A stretch of 64,000 nucleotides of DNA, taken from positions 310,001 through 374,000 of the forward strand of contig JAHEWK010000006.1 in NCBI GenBank assembly GCA_020740775.1, written 5' to 3'. Shown here piece by piece: positions 45,963 to 57,343 of the stretch. The position numbers and the translations under genes were made by a program. Position 1 is the stretch's first letter, and each line of letters opens with the position of its first letter. This DNA is from Ilyonectria destructans. Taxonomy: Eukaryota > Ascomycota > Sordariomycetes > Hypocreales > Nectriaceae. The notes beneath the pieces were generated by a model that was not told where the DNA came from, did not search any database, and saw nothing but the letters and a program-made list of their open reading frames with translations.

Positions 45963-46694
45963 ATGTCTGAAAGAAAGTCTAAGAAGGTTCTCATTTTGGG
46001 GTCTACAGGCCCTACGGGTCTTTTGACGGTTCGGCAAGCATTGGAACATGGCCATACCGTCACAGTATATGCTCGAAATCCCTCAAAAATTCCTTCAGAT
46101 ATCTCTAATCTCCCAACAGTCAAGGCAAGCTCTCTGACCCTGTGTGTCTTTCGTTACATTCACTGACCATATTACTTACAGATTATTCAGGGAGAACTGG
46201 CAGACGCCGAACGTTTAACCAAAGCAATCAAAGGCCAAGATGTCATCGTATCTCTACTTGGTCCTACTGGAAGTGTTAGCGGCACTCCCTACACGGATGC
46301 CTATTGCTTGATATTTTCTTTGATGAAGCGATGGAAGGTCAAGCGAATTCTTGCAATGGGCACTCTTAGCATTTCTGATCCGGAAGACGGATTCTCGATC
46401 TTGGCCTTCCTCGGGGTAACTCTAATCCGGATCATCGCCAATTCTACCTACAAGGATATCGTCAGCTTTGGGAAGCTCTTCGACAAAGAGGCTACAAAGG
46501 ATGGATTGGATTGGACCATCTTCCGATTAGGGTTCTTGGGTGATGGTGCACCGCAAACATCTAAAGTTGGATATGTTGCAAAGAATGGCTGGGCTATGAA
46601 GAATCAGAGAGCGGACGTTGCAAGTTGGTTGGTAGAAGAGATCGAAAAGGACAACTCCGAGTGGATTAGAAAAAGGCCCTCGATCTGGTCTTGA
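45963..46694 (+). CDS. NAD(P)-binding Rossmann protein (NmrA/SDR-atypical)
   Basis: Small atypical SDR of the NAD(P)H-binding/NmrA-like type; such proteins act as reductases or redox-sensing regulators. Exons 45963-46124 and about 46182-46694 give 224 residues. The dinucleotide motif LILGSTGPTGLL is at residues 10-21 and is followed by VYARNPSK. VIVSLLGPTG and DWTIFRLGFL mark later strands. The intron is about 57 bp with a GC donor (AAG/GCAAGC) and CAG acceptor; the coding frame only continues if this GC-AG intron is removed. There is no YxxxK catalytic pair. Its substrate is unknown. Confidence 0.85.
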
Positions 46695-47409
46695 TTGGGA
46701 TAGCTTCAGCATGGAACTTGCATTATACTTAAATAATAGTTTGGTTTACCAGGCGGCTATCGTCGGGGCCTAGCTGTTTTCTTACTGCAAGTAAATACCA
46801 CGGTCTCTAAGTCCTATAGCTTAACAACCTATTCTTTTAGCTATTAGTAAAAACCAAATTAGCCTTGAAACTAATAGATACATGATTTGTCCGTCCTCTA
46901 AAAATGGAAATACCTCTACTCTGCCCTGCGAGACGTCTTTGATGTCGAGATGCTGTGATGGGGACGTCCGGTGTGCTGGACCCAGGGTAGGGCCGTTACG
47001 TAACTAGGGCGCACCGGGCAGGCCACAGGGACTATCAACGCGTCTACGCGTCTACGCGCCTGCCTGCTTTCTCTCTTTCCTCTCCATCATAGTATTCTCG
47101 CAATACAGTGGCATTACCTCTTGAGTTGATCTCATCTGGCCCGTGACAGATACGAAAGCCCTCCGCAGACCCGGAGGTTGTAGACTCGCTGAAATAGCAT
47201 AGCAGTGCAAATGCTTGATGCAGACGTACGATAAAGGAGATTGCTGGTTTACTATACTGCGTAATAATACAGAGGCGACAGATGAATTCTGCAAGCATTA
47301 ACTTTCATCTTGCTACTCCAGCGAGAAATTGTAGCCTGTAGGGTTGCATTTGGCATCTTGGGCCTAACTGCACAAGAGCCAAACAAACTCTTGCATATTC
47401 TTCCTCCAT
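46695..47409. other. Spacer between convergent genes
   Basis: 3' ends of the NmrA-like gene and the permease face each other here. No gene or repeat recognised, apart from a CTACGCGTCTACGCG short tandem at about 47042. Confidence 0.4.
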
Positions 47410-49183
47410 CTAAGCCTGCCCACTAGTTTGCTCACGCTTCAGCATTCCGAACGTGACCATATCCAGCACTTCGCCCCAGAAACCAGGCGCAGGTTCAGTA
47501 AACTGGGCCTCGTATGCGTCGACAATGGGCGTTTCCCAAACCAAGTCAATCTCTTCCGGCTTGCGGGTTTTTGTCTTGTGGATGAGTTTCCAACCAATAA
47601 AGAGAATGGGCATGAGGATTTGCATAGTATAGTTTTGGAAGAAACCTTCGACGTTCCACGGATCCAAAGAGGAGTAGCCATAGAAAAGAGTGATGAGAAA
47701 CATGGAGATGGCACCAATGTAGGCACAATAGGGCTGGAAGTAGCCGACGTATGGGAATGTCGATCTGTCGACGCCTTGCGCCTGGCATGCGCGATAGAAT
47801 TGAATGTAGGTGATGCAGATGACAAAAAAGTTGATCAATGCTCCAGCCGTAACCAACGAGACAAGCCACGTCAAGACAAGGGAGGCGTTGTTTGACAACT
47901 GCAGGAAAGACAGGAAGGGGAAGAACATGACACCGACGAAGGCATAGATCGGAACGCCATTCTTGGTCGTCTTACGCAGAAAACGAGGGGCCCGCCCGTC
48001 GAGAGCGAGACTGTAGAGTGAACGAGTGGCGCAGTATGTGAGGGTGTTGCCGGCAGAAAACACCGAGGTGATTAGGAGAGTGTTGACGATGTGCGGTAGC
48101 ACCTTGATCTTCATGTTCGACATGGCAATGATATAGGGCGAGGCGGCGGCTCCCTTCGCGCTGCTCTCACCGTGGAGGACTGCCTGAAGAATCGGGTCAT
48201 TCCAGGGGATAACAACACCCACGAAGAGAGCACTTCCGATGAAGAAGAAGCAGAAGCGCCAGTAGACAGTCTTGAAGGCATTCTTGAGAAGCTCTCTTGG
48301 GCGTTTCGTTTCGGCAGATGCCATAGAAATATACTCAGGTCCGACAATGATGAAAGCAGCTGACCAGAGACTGCCAAGAAACCCTTGGAAGTACCCAAGG
48401 TCGCCGGTGCTGCGATGCTCGGCGAACGCGCCGGCTTCGTTCCAGTTCCGAAATCCGTATGCGTCGTGGCTCGGATTTCCGCCGACCATGGTAATAAAGG
48501 TGAAGAAGAAGAGAATTATAATGAGGATGACCTTACCGCTGGAGAGCCAAAACTCAGCCTCGCCGAAGATTCCGACCGCAAAGACGTTGATGGTGCTATC
48601 GAGAACGTTAGTTTCGATCTAACTCTACGTACCTCGAGATTTGTCTTGATAAGAAAGACCACAGACATCGGTCAAAGAGCAGAGAGAATGACGAGAACCG
48701 TTATACATACGCATAGAGCACAATACAAGCTGCACAGACAGCCGCAATAGGTATGTCGTCCTTCCAGTAACTTAAGATCAGACAGATGGCAGTGATCTCA
48801 AATGGAATCAAAAGGGCCTCGTAGAGGAAGAAATTCCAACCAGTCATGAACCCCAGGGCGTCGTCGACCCACTTGCCCGAGAGGCGAATGAAGCCACCGG
48901 AGACGGGGTGGAGGACGCTCATTTCGGCAGTGCAGTTGTTGACGCAGGCGAGGATGGCACAATAGACGGTAAACGCAATAAGCATGCTTGCAGGACCACC
49001 GGCGGCGAGTCCATTTCCAATGGTGATGAAGAGGCCGGTGCCAATAGAGCCGCCGATAGCAATGAGTTGAATTTGTCGATTACCCAGTTGCCGTTGAAGA
49101 CCTTCGGAACTGAGCAATTGGCCGGTCTGCACGTCCAACTCGGTGGTTGGGCTTGCCTCCTTCATATCTTTACGGCCATCCAT
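47410..49183 (-). CDS. Amino-acid/GABA-type permease (AAP family)
   Basis: Plasma-membrane amino-acid/proton symporter of the yeast AAT family. Exons 49183-48711 and 48595-47410, with a 115-bp intron, give 552 residues. After a hydrophilic tail come LGNRQIQLIAIGGSIGTGLF (the family signature at the first helix), GWNFFLYEALLIPFEITA, GPEYISMASAETKRPR and about twelve hydrophobic segments, ending with the cytosolic IDLVWETPIVDAYE tail. Substrate preference is not readable; the SSADH and amine oxidase nearby suggest GABA, a polyamine-derived amino acid or similar. A related decayed copy is at 9485-10077 and shares the position of the intron. The gene is undamaged. Confidence 0.92.
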
Positions 49184-50440
49184 GATTCAAACCACAGGCT
49201 TCGATAGACAGAGGAAAATAAGAATTGGCTTAAGGAGGGTGGGATTAAGTGTTGGGGCTTTTCGATGGGGATAAGCAATGACGAGGTCAGGATCAGATGG
49301 GCTTTAAAATATTTTCTGAGCCCTCGAATTGTTGGACTATATAGGCTAAAGAAGTCCGCTATTAACTTCACATCATTGTAACTGGATTGCGTCTGTGTGC
49401 AGGACAGGATAGAGTACTTCCTTATCCTGGGACGCCAGACAACAAAGCGGGTTCGGTGACATAAGTTGGAGGGCCCTTATCGGAGTACAGTGGAGCAGCC
49501 GCTCGGTTGGAGAGGATGTGACCCCGGCGACAATGGGGAGACAGATGACCCGCAGATAACCACGAGTACGGTGAATGAGGGGGGGGTTCGATATGCCCAA
49601 AGCGGATAAGTAATGAGAGCACCTTAAACCCTGTTCAGGGGTCTTGGCCTTGTCCCCTGGTGGAATCAGTACTTTGCAATGAGTGTTGTCGCGCCTACTG
49701 AAAGGGACAGGGATTGATGGGGAAGTGAAGAATGCGTGATCTAATGAATCGAAGAGGGGGGACTAATCTGGGGTATGGGGCATATCCCCGCGTTTAATGA
49801 CTAACAGATGCTGCCACAGGACGCTCGAGAACCCTCCTGCTGATGAGGCTCTCGTTGTTTATGCCGAAGGAAGAGATGGTATGAACCTTGAGGATTGACC
49901 CCGGACTCTAGAACCAGACCAAACCCCGCAAATCCCGTGAGATGGGGCGATGAGGAGAGCCCCCTATCGTCCAATCCACAAGCTAGACAAAAACATTAGC
50001 TTTGCGCTAATGTTCTTCGCGCTAATGTCCTTCGCGCGAATGGAACCAACAAGGGAAGGGTGGATGGCACACTCTCGCTCGACTCATCCGTGGCCCCCCG
50101 GTCTGCAGTCTAATCTGGAAGCAGAAATGTTATGAGAACCCATCCTGTGATGGCAGTGGAGTTTCATGTACGTATCGTCATTATCGCCTTCGCCAGGAAG
50201 CATACGGAGGTCTGTAAGAGTTATGTATGTAGTTCACTCAATCTTAATGGCGCTGATCTGTTTATGCCTGCCGCGTTTGCACCAACTCGGTAATAATCCT
50301 GAGCGCCGCGGAAGATACTGGCAGCGTCTCGTATGTATTGAAATATCAGTCCAAGCTTCCTCAGCTTACTTCGAGTGCCTATCACACTACGTCCTTTCTT
50401 CCATTGCCTGCCCCGAGTCTTATTCCACCAATCCCTACCT
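49184..50440. other. Divergent intergenic region, permease and amine oxidase
   Basis: Over 1.2 kb between diverging ATGs of two genes of the same metabolic block; a natural place for shared control sites. A short direct repeat of TTCGCGCTAATGT lies at about 50000-50035. No gene seen. Confidence 0.5.
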
Positions 50441-51949
50441 ATGTTGGACGTAATTGTCGTCGGTGCCGGCTTCAGCGGCCTCCAAGCCGCGTATTCTGCC
50501 CAGCAGGAAGGGCTGTCAGTTGCAGTGGTCGAAGCCCGCGATCGCGTCGGCGGCAAATCATGGAGTGTGCCGCTAGCCTCCAACCGTGGCGTGGCCGACC
50601 TGGGTGCTGCATGGGTTAACCCTTCCAAGCAGCCCAGAATCTGGTCATATGCGAGGCAATTCAACATGAGCCAAGACAATACTGTCCAGCGCCTCACGGG
50701 CACTGCAGTCATGCAGGTCACTCCTCAGGAGAGGATCGAGTACCCCTTTGGCATCACTCCCGAGGTAGGTGCAAATAAAGCGGACGTGGTGCATTCATGA
50801 CTGGTTCACTGACACTTGTACGATTGAAGTTCCCACCCCACATCAAGAAAAACCTCGAGTACATTCGCGACCACGTCCATGCCGAATCCATGAAGCCTGG
50901 CCCCCCCAACGTGGAGGACGACAATGTCTCCCTTGATCAGTATGTCCGAAACTTGGGTGCACTACCGGAAACTATCAAAATGGTCAACCTTTGGTCCAAA
51001 GCCATGCATGGAGTTGAGTCGACTGAGCAGTCTGCTGCTTTCTTCATCGACTACTGCCGACGCAACACTGGCCTGCTCTCTGTCCGAGCTGACGATGAGA
51101 CTGGCGGTAACTACATGCGTTTTCATCAAGGTATGTAGAAACACCATCTTAACTCGCTCATAGAAACACGTTACTAATGCATCACAAGGCACCCAAACCA
51201 TCGCCAAGGGCATTGCTCGGCTGATCGGGGCCCATAACATTCATCTTGGCAACCCAGTCGCGTCAATTGAGGACTGCGAGACCCATCTCAATGTTCTGAC
51301 CACAACCGGAAAATCATTCCGCGCGCGAAAGTGCATCATGTCGATCCCCAGCACCATGTGGAGAGAGCTTACCTTCTCCCCTCCCCTCCCCGAAGCTCTG
51401 AAGACTGTTGCCGGCTCCACACGACTTGGCAACTACAACAAGGTCATTGTCGCCTGGGACAAGCCCTGGTGGAGAGACCTTGGCTACAATGGCTTCTTCA
51501 TGAGCTACGAAGGAGGCCCGCTTGCGCTTGCTCGCGATACCAGCGTCGACGAGAAGGGCTTGTTTGCCCTGACCTTGTTCGTTCAAGGCGACGTTGGCTA
51601 CGCTTGGACTCAGCTTCCACCACACGAGCGAAGATCTACCATTCTGAATCAGCTGGCAAATATCTTCAAGGTCGGTTATGATTCGGAGCTTTACAAGCCG
51701 ATCGAGTTCTTCGAGATGATCTGGAAGGGCGAGACCTTCAGCAGGGGAGCGTTGGTCCCCATTACCAAGATTGGACACCTTACCAAATACGCTTCCGTCT
51801 ATGGAAAGCCCACCGGCAACCTCCATTTCGTGGGTACCGAGTTTGCGCCTTGTTGGAAGGGTTATATGGAAGGTGCTCTAGCCTCGGGCGAGGTTGGCGC
51901 CAAGGAGGCCGCTGAGGCGATTAAGAACAGCCCGCGGGCTAAACTATAA
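50441..51949 (+). CDS. FAD-dependent amine oxidase
   Basis: Flavin amine oxidase oxidising primary or secondary amines to aldehydes with release of hydrogen peroxide. Exons 50441-50764, 50830-51130 and 51189-51949 give 461 residues. The N-terminus has the FAD motif VIVVGAGFSGLQAA followed by VVEARDRVGGKSW; the C-terminus has the second FAD-binding segment LHFVGTEFAPCWKGYMEGA. Introns are 65 bp (GTAGGT...GAAG) and 58 bp (GTATGT...CAAG). The ATG giving MLDVIVVG is chosen since the Rossmann strand starts directly after it. There is no signal peptide or PTS1 (ends RAKL, which is only loosely PTS1-like). It lies between the permease and the oxygenase in the block. Confidence 0.92.
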
Positions 51950-52492
51950 GTTCGATGGAGAGGACATTTCGGAGGGAAGCTCCTTAGCGTTCTCGATAAA
52001 ACCGAATCTTGGTGTAAAGATAGAAAAGAAATAAAAAAAACATCGTGTTGTCTCGTTAGAAAAGCCTAGTGGTCCGTGATAATAGCTTTCCCGTCTACGA
52101 TTTGTGTTTATCACAATCTAAACTAACCCACCATGTGGGTGTAAGAAGACAATTGTATAATGTATACCTCATATGGCACAATTACTGTCCTAGTCACTCA
52201 GATTTAATGAAGGGTAAAGGCGATATGTGGCAGCTTTGTAGTAGTCGGGGTGTGTGGTTTACTTTAGTACGATACGTTGACATCGTTTAGTCTAGAAATA
52301 GACAGGTCTCGTTTTCCAGCTCATCTCACTTTTGTCGCCTGTTTAACGCCCCTATTGTATGATCACGACCAAAAAGCATCTACAACAAATGCAGCGAGGA
52401 CTTGACTGCGGCTAAATGTTGTACCCAAACTCGGGAGGGGGGTTCAAATTATATTCATTTTTTATCTAGTTTATTGTCAAAGTGTCGAGCAA
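51950..52492. other. 3' spacer between convergent genes
   Basis: Separates the convergent amine oxidase and oxygenase genes. No gene or structured repeat recognised. Confidence 0.4.
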
Positions 52493-53631
52493 TTACAGCG
52501 TCTCCGAACTACACGCCTCAAGCTCACTCAGCATGCCTTCGATATACTCCTTCTGCTCAAGCAGGAACTTCTTGCTGTTGTCCCAATCAATGTCATAGCC
52601 GGCCTCGTTGTGCGTTCGCATCTGCTTGAGCTGGGAGCGAACTCGTTCCTCAAGGTTGACCAGACGGTACTCGGCGTACTGGTAAAACAGGTGAGTGGCA
52701 GGGCTAATGCCGCGGAGGGGAGAAACGACGTTCTCATCGCGGATCCAGGCAGACTTGGGTCGGAGAGAAGTGACCATCGCAATTCGCTCTCGCCCTCCAA
52801 GAGCCTTCAAAGCCTGATGTTCGATGTAGCGACCCTGCATGAGGACAGCAGTACCCTGAATCGGTTAGCGGCGTTGACACAATATCGTAAGAATACCGAC
52901 GTGAAACTCACCATGGTAGGACCCCGGGCCTTCATGACCTCACCGTTGCCGCAGCGAATTGCGGTCTCGCCACCAACCATGCCAGTGCAATCAGAAAGCA
53001 TGGTGACGCAAACAAAGGCATACGCATCATAGTGCCAGTCGAAAGCGGTCATGTCTTCCTCCTTGAGGTCCTTGGGGATCTCGATGCTCTCGTTGTCGCC
53101 CTTGACGGAGACGTTGACATGCCCAATATCAATGTCCATGGCCGGCACAAGCTCAATACCAGCAATCTTGGACAGATTGTCCAGCACTTCAGGGCTGTTC
53201 CAAGCGTTGTAGATAAAGGGAGCCTCTCTGCGCACGCGTTAGTGACCTGGTTTGCGCTGTATGGAGTATCGAGTGACAAACTTGGGACAGTAGCCTCGAA
53301 TCATATTGGTCGCCATGCCTGAGCCGCACTGGTACTTCTCAAGCACCCGATCGCTAAAGATTTCGCCGCGGAATTGCTTGATGGCCTCGTTGGTGAACAG
53401 CGGGAAAGGCTCCGAGATGGCGTGGGTCGAGATTCCAGCACCCTCCTTGCCAATGTCCTTCATTGTGCAGCACTTCTTGGGATACTCAAAATGGATATGC
53501 TTGCTGGCGTCAAAGGGCTCGGGAGTGATGCGAGCGCCTTCAATCAAGGAACGAGGCAACTCCTTCCTGGGAGGAGTGGGGTAAGGTTGTTTGTGACCAG
53601 TGGCCATAGGGGGGGCCACAGCAGCAGCCAT
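52493..53631 (-). CDS. 2-oxoglutarate/Fe(II) oxygenase-like protein
   Basis: Probable non-heme iron oxygenase on the double-stranded beta-helix fold. Exons 53631-53282, 53227-52912 and 52855-52493 give 342 residues. FDWHYDAYAFVCV carries an HxD iron motif (exon 2), GRYIEHQAL supplies a candidate distal His and MVTSLRPKS a candidate 2-oxoglutarate-binding Arg. Introns are 54 bp (GTTTGT...GCAG) and 56 bp (GTGAGT...TTCAG). The C-terminus is a charged helical tail. The start is the ATG giving MAAAVAPP; in-frame codons upstream look like leader. The substrate is unknown; the neighbours suggest an amino acid, amine or derived acid. Confidence 0.75.
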
Positions 53632-54985
53632 TGTTGTGATGTAATGAAGAAATTGAATGAATAGAGTGATTGGAACTCGAAGCGCCGAGTCGTGTCGAGA
53701 GACAATAGGCTTGATGGTGTGTTTGGGGTTGCTAGTCGTCAAGGTATGGGCTAGTGGATAAGAGGAGACGAGGGGGCCTTTTATCTGATCTATGGGAGGA
53801 AGCCCGCCATTGGAAATGCGCTTGCGGGCCTAATCGAGGGGATATTGAGGGTATCATGGGGTCTCAAGAATATCCACGCCTTTCCCGAACGGGAGGGTTG
53901 AGGAGAATCGTGGATTCCAGATTGAATGCCACGTAATAGAAAGCTCTTCAGCTGTGCCATCTCATCCACCACACGAGGTAATTAAACCTGAAAAGCAACG
54001 GCATCCTCAACTGTGATCGCGTACCGCGCCGCAACGGCACCTTCGGGAGTACAGTGAGTCGCCCCCCATGGGGCATCAAGTCCGAATCTCGATGTGGCAG
54101 CCATCCAAGAATCGATACCATCCTGATCTCTAGCTCAGGCGAACAGCCATGTGACAGCCAATACTAACGAGATAGTGCGACGTCAAATGGGAAGCTGACA
54201 GCGCTGAAACCTAGTGCTCTCATCGAAATCTCCTAACTTGGCTGCACCGGAGGCTGCGAGTCATTCAATCTAGGATGGGGTAGTTTGGGAAGGGGGGGGG
54301 CGATATGTGGAGACTTGTGTGATACAACGCGACGGCAAAACGGGGGCTGCGGATGCGGTGTCGATGCGATGAGTCCGGCAGAGTGCGGCTCGTGAGAGGC
54401 AAGAGAAGGGACACGATAAGAGCAATAGACATGAGAATACTTGGCGATCCCAGGTGTGCAACATTTCGGGTAGAGTCAATGCACTCCCTACTCCGAGTTT
54501 CCCCGTGTGAGCTGGGCCCCGATCTCCGCTGCAAGATGCCGCCGCCATCGGATCACGGCTGCTCTCTTTTCTTTGCCGCAACCAGTTTAGGGATAAATGG
54601 ATTAGGAGAAAATAGCAAGTCGTCCTTGCTGTTTTCCCAGATGACACGCTGGTTCTGTTTAGTAGGCGCATTGCTCGGTCAGCGTGTAGATGTGGCCTCT
54701 CTTCCCCTTTTCCTTAACCAGAAAAAAAAACGAGAACCATGGCCTCGACATTGGTCCCAAAGGCAAGAGCCCAATCCCACCATGCGTTAACAAGCTACTC
54801 GCTGGTGCCGCAATATCGTGCGGAGTCGCCTGCATGGCCAATTTGGGGAAAGGCAAAAGAGCCAAAAGACCTTAAATGATGCACTGCCGCCCCTGCACAA
54901 TTCCTCAGCAACTGACACCTTGTATTCACGACAGAGCCTCATTAGTGACAGACACCAGGCTGCGTTAAATCCCGAACTCTTCAAC
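53632..54985. other. Divergent intergenic region, oxygenase and SSADH
   Basis: About 1.35 kb between diverging ATGs. Presumed promoters at both ends: a CT-rich stretch lies on the minus strand near 53640-53680. Open frames in the middle are short and without motif. A poly-A run sits at about 54721-54729. Confidence 0.45.
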
Positions 54986-56575
54986 ATGGTCGTCGACATC
55001 CCCATCAAGAACAAGGGTCTTCTTGAAACCCGAGGCCTCATTGCTGGCGAATGGAAGACTGCCGAGAGTGGCAAGACATTCCCAGTATACGAGCCGTCGT
55101 CGGGCGATGTGCTTCTAGAATGCTCCGACTTGGGGCTCCAGGACTTCAAGGATGCCGTCAATTCAGCAGAGAGTGGTTTTAAGTCGTTCTATAAATCAAC
55201 GACGGCCAAAGAGAGAGGAAACATATTGAAGAAGTGGGACCAATTGATTCTCGACAACATTGAGGACTGTAAGTGGCTCGCCTGGATCACGAACAACAAC
55301 ACCGACTGACCACAACTTTGACCTAGTGTCCATTATTCTTTCACTGGAAAACGGCAAGACTATCGCAGAAGCCCGCACCGAGGTGACGCTGACGGCTGCA
55401 ATGACTTCTTGGTTCGCCGAGGAAGCCACTCGATCTTACGGCGACACCATCCCGTCATCTTACAAGAATACAAACGTCCTCACCTTCCGGGAGCCCGTAG
55501 GCGTATGTGGCATCATAACCCCCTGGAACTTCCCTGCCGCCATGATTACACGCAAGATTGCCCCTGCATTCGCGGCTGGATGTTCAGTTGTCATCAAGCC
55601 CCCCAGTGAGACCCCATTCAGCGCTCTAGCATTGGCCAAGTTGGCTCTTGAAGCTGGTATCCCCAAGGATGTTATTCACGTGGTTCCGACCAAGGATCGC
55701 GAAGCCTCAAAGGAGCTTGCAACCAGCCCCAAAGTCAAAAAGCTTAGCTTTACCGGCTCAACTGGTGTTGGCAAAATGCTGACTCAGTTGGCTGCTGGTA
55801 CGATGAAGAAGGTTAGCATGGAGCTTGGCGGAAACGCCCCCTTTATTGTCTTTGACGACGCGAATCTTGACCATGCTGTCGATGGCGCTATTGCCAGCAA
55901 GTTCAGATGCTCAGGGCAGACTTGCGTTGTAAGTTTTCCAGAGCTGTGGCTCCAGATGTCGGAACGAGAATTAACATGCATTACCAGTGCGCAAACAGGA
56001 TTTATGTTCAAAAAGGCGTAGTCGATGAGTTCTCCCAGAAGCTCGTCGCGCGTGTTGAGCAACTAAAGTTGGGCAAAGGCATCGACTCAGGGGTCACAAA
56101 CGGTCCATTGGTCAATGCTGCTGCTGTCCGCAAGGTTGCACAACATGTCGAGGACGCTATTGCAAAGGGAGCTACGCTAAAGGCTGGCGGCAAAGCACCT
56201 AACAGGGACGGCTTCTTCTTCGAGCCCACGGTGCTCGTCAACGCAACAAAGGAGATGGACGTTGCTACCGACGAGACGTTCGGGCCCCTGGCAGCGATTT
56301 TCACATTCGACAACGAACGAGAAGTCATTGAGCTCGCCAATGATACCGAATTCGGTCTCGCGGGTTACTTCTTCTCGAAGAATATTGGCCGTGTTATGAG
56401 AGTTGCGCAAGCGCTCGAGGTTGGCATGGTGGGTGTGAACACTGGCATCATGACGGCACCCGAAAGTCCATTCGGTGGCATCAAGGAGAGCGGAATGGGT
56501 ATAGAGGGGAGCAAGTATGGCCTGGGCGAGTATCAAAACATCAAGATGGTTACTCTAGGCAACCTCCAGGATTAA
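54986..56575 (+). CDS. Succinate-semialdehyde dehydrogenase (ALDH superfamily)
   Basis: Oxidises succinate semialdehyde to succinate with NAD(P), the last step of the GABA shunt. Exons 54986-55268, 55327-55928 and 55988-56575 give 490 residues. Motifs are GIITPWNFPAAMITRK, IKPPSETPFSALALA (NADP-type Lys), FTGSTGVGK, MELGGNAPFIVFDDA with the general-base Glu, and the nucleophile Cys in CSGQTCVCANRI, which spans intron 2. SPFGGIKESG and GEYQNIK at the end are typical of this subgroup. Introns are 58 and 59 bp. There is no obvious mitochondrial presequence from the chosen ATG; in-frame codons upstream could extend it. Assignment as SSADH rests on these subgroup motifs and could be another semialdehyde. 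Confidence 0.9.
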
Positions 56576-57343
56576 TATAGTAGATCTTCGTAAAGAAAAA
56601 GAAACACAATCAATTAATGCATAACATATGTGACGTTGAATCTGAACAGAAAGAGCACTGAACAAGGCACTGAACATCAAGCACTGAACAGAAGGCACTG
56701 AATGTATGTGGAAGCTTTTACTATCTAGCTGAAGGCCATAGTGGTGTGTAGATGATCTTGTCTGAGGTTTCCAAAGTCGTAGAACTCTCAGAGGTCCTAG
56801 TTGACCTTGAGTTCTTGGATAAAGTAGGAAAAGAATTCAGGCAGTTGGTAACTGTGGCAGGTGAGCTGCAGAATCGGCCAACTGATGATGCCATGGATGC
56901 CATGGATGCCATGGATACTATGTAACTGCTATTTTCGTCTAAAGGCTTTTTTTAGAATTCAATCAGTTTCTCGTCAATATGAGAAGGATCACAGGCAGAG
57001 AGGGGATAGAAAGGTATCGATGCCGATAGATACTTTTCTTATTGTCGCTGATCGGCCAAGTATCGTCCATTGTTCAGCGTGTCTACATTTACAACGCTTA
57101 GATGACTGACTATTAACTCGTTTCCTAGTCAATTTATCGGTAGTATCTCCAGTAGAGGTCAAGGATTTCACGTAGATTTAGGCTTACATGGTAAGAAATC
57201 GCATACCCGCAGACAAGTGCGCTTAGGGTCCGGCGCAATCGATTTGACTGGTCTAATCACATCAAGTTCTCACTTGGCTGTTGTCATTCTCACGTATCGA
57301 CCATTGGGTTAATTCTTTCCATTTTGGGCTTAGAGTGATATAA
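56576..57343. repeat. 3' spacer with short tandem repeats
   Basis: Convergent 3' ends. Four copies of GCACTGAA(C/T) with 3-7-bp spacers at about 56654-56703, just after the SSADH gene, and three tandem copies of GCCATGGAT at about 56887-56915. No gene seen. Confidence 0.7.

Noticed and set aside
47410..49183. Intact permease as the direct parent of the 9.5-kb relic
   Set aside because: Similarity is clear but many residues differ and the N-terminal tails are unrelated, so a different paralogue is the likelier parent.
56886..56915. Met-Ala-Ser repeat peptide encoded on the minus strand
   Set aside because: It is only the translation of a three-copy 9-bp tandem repeat in a 3' spacer.
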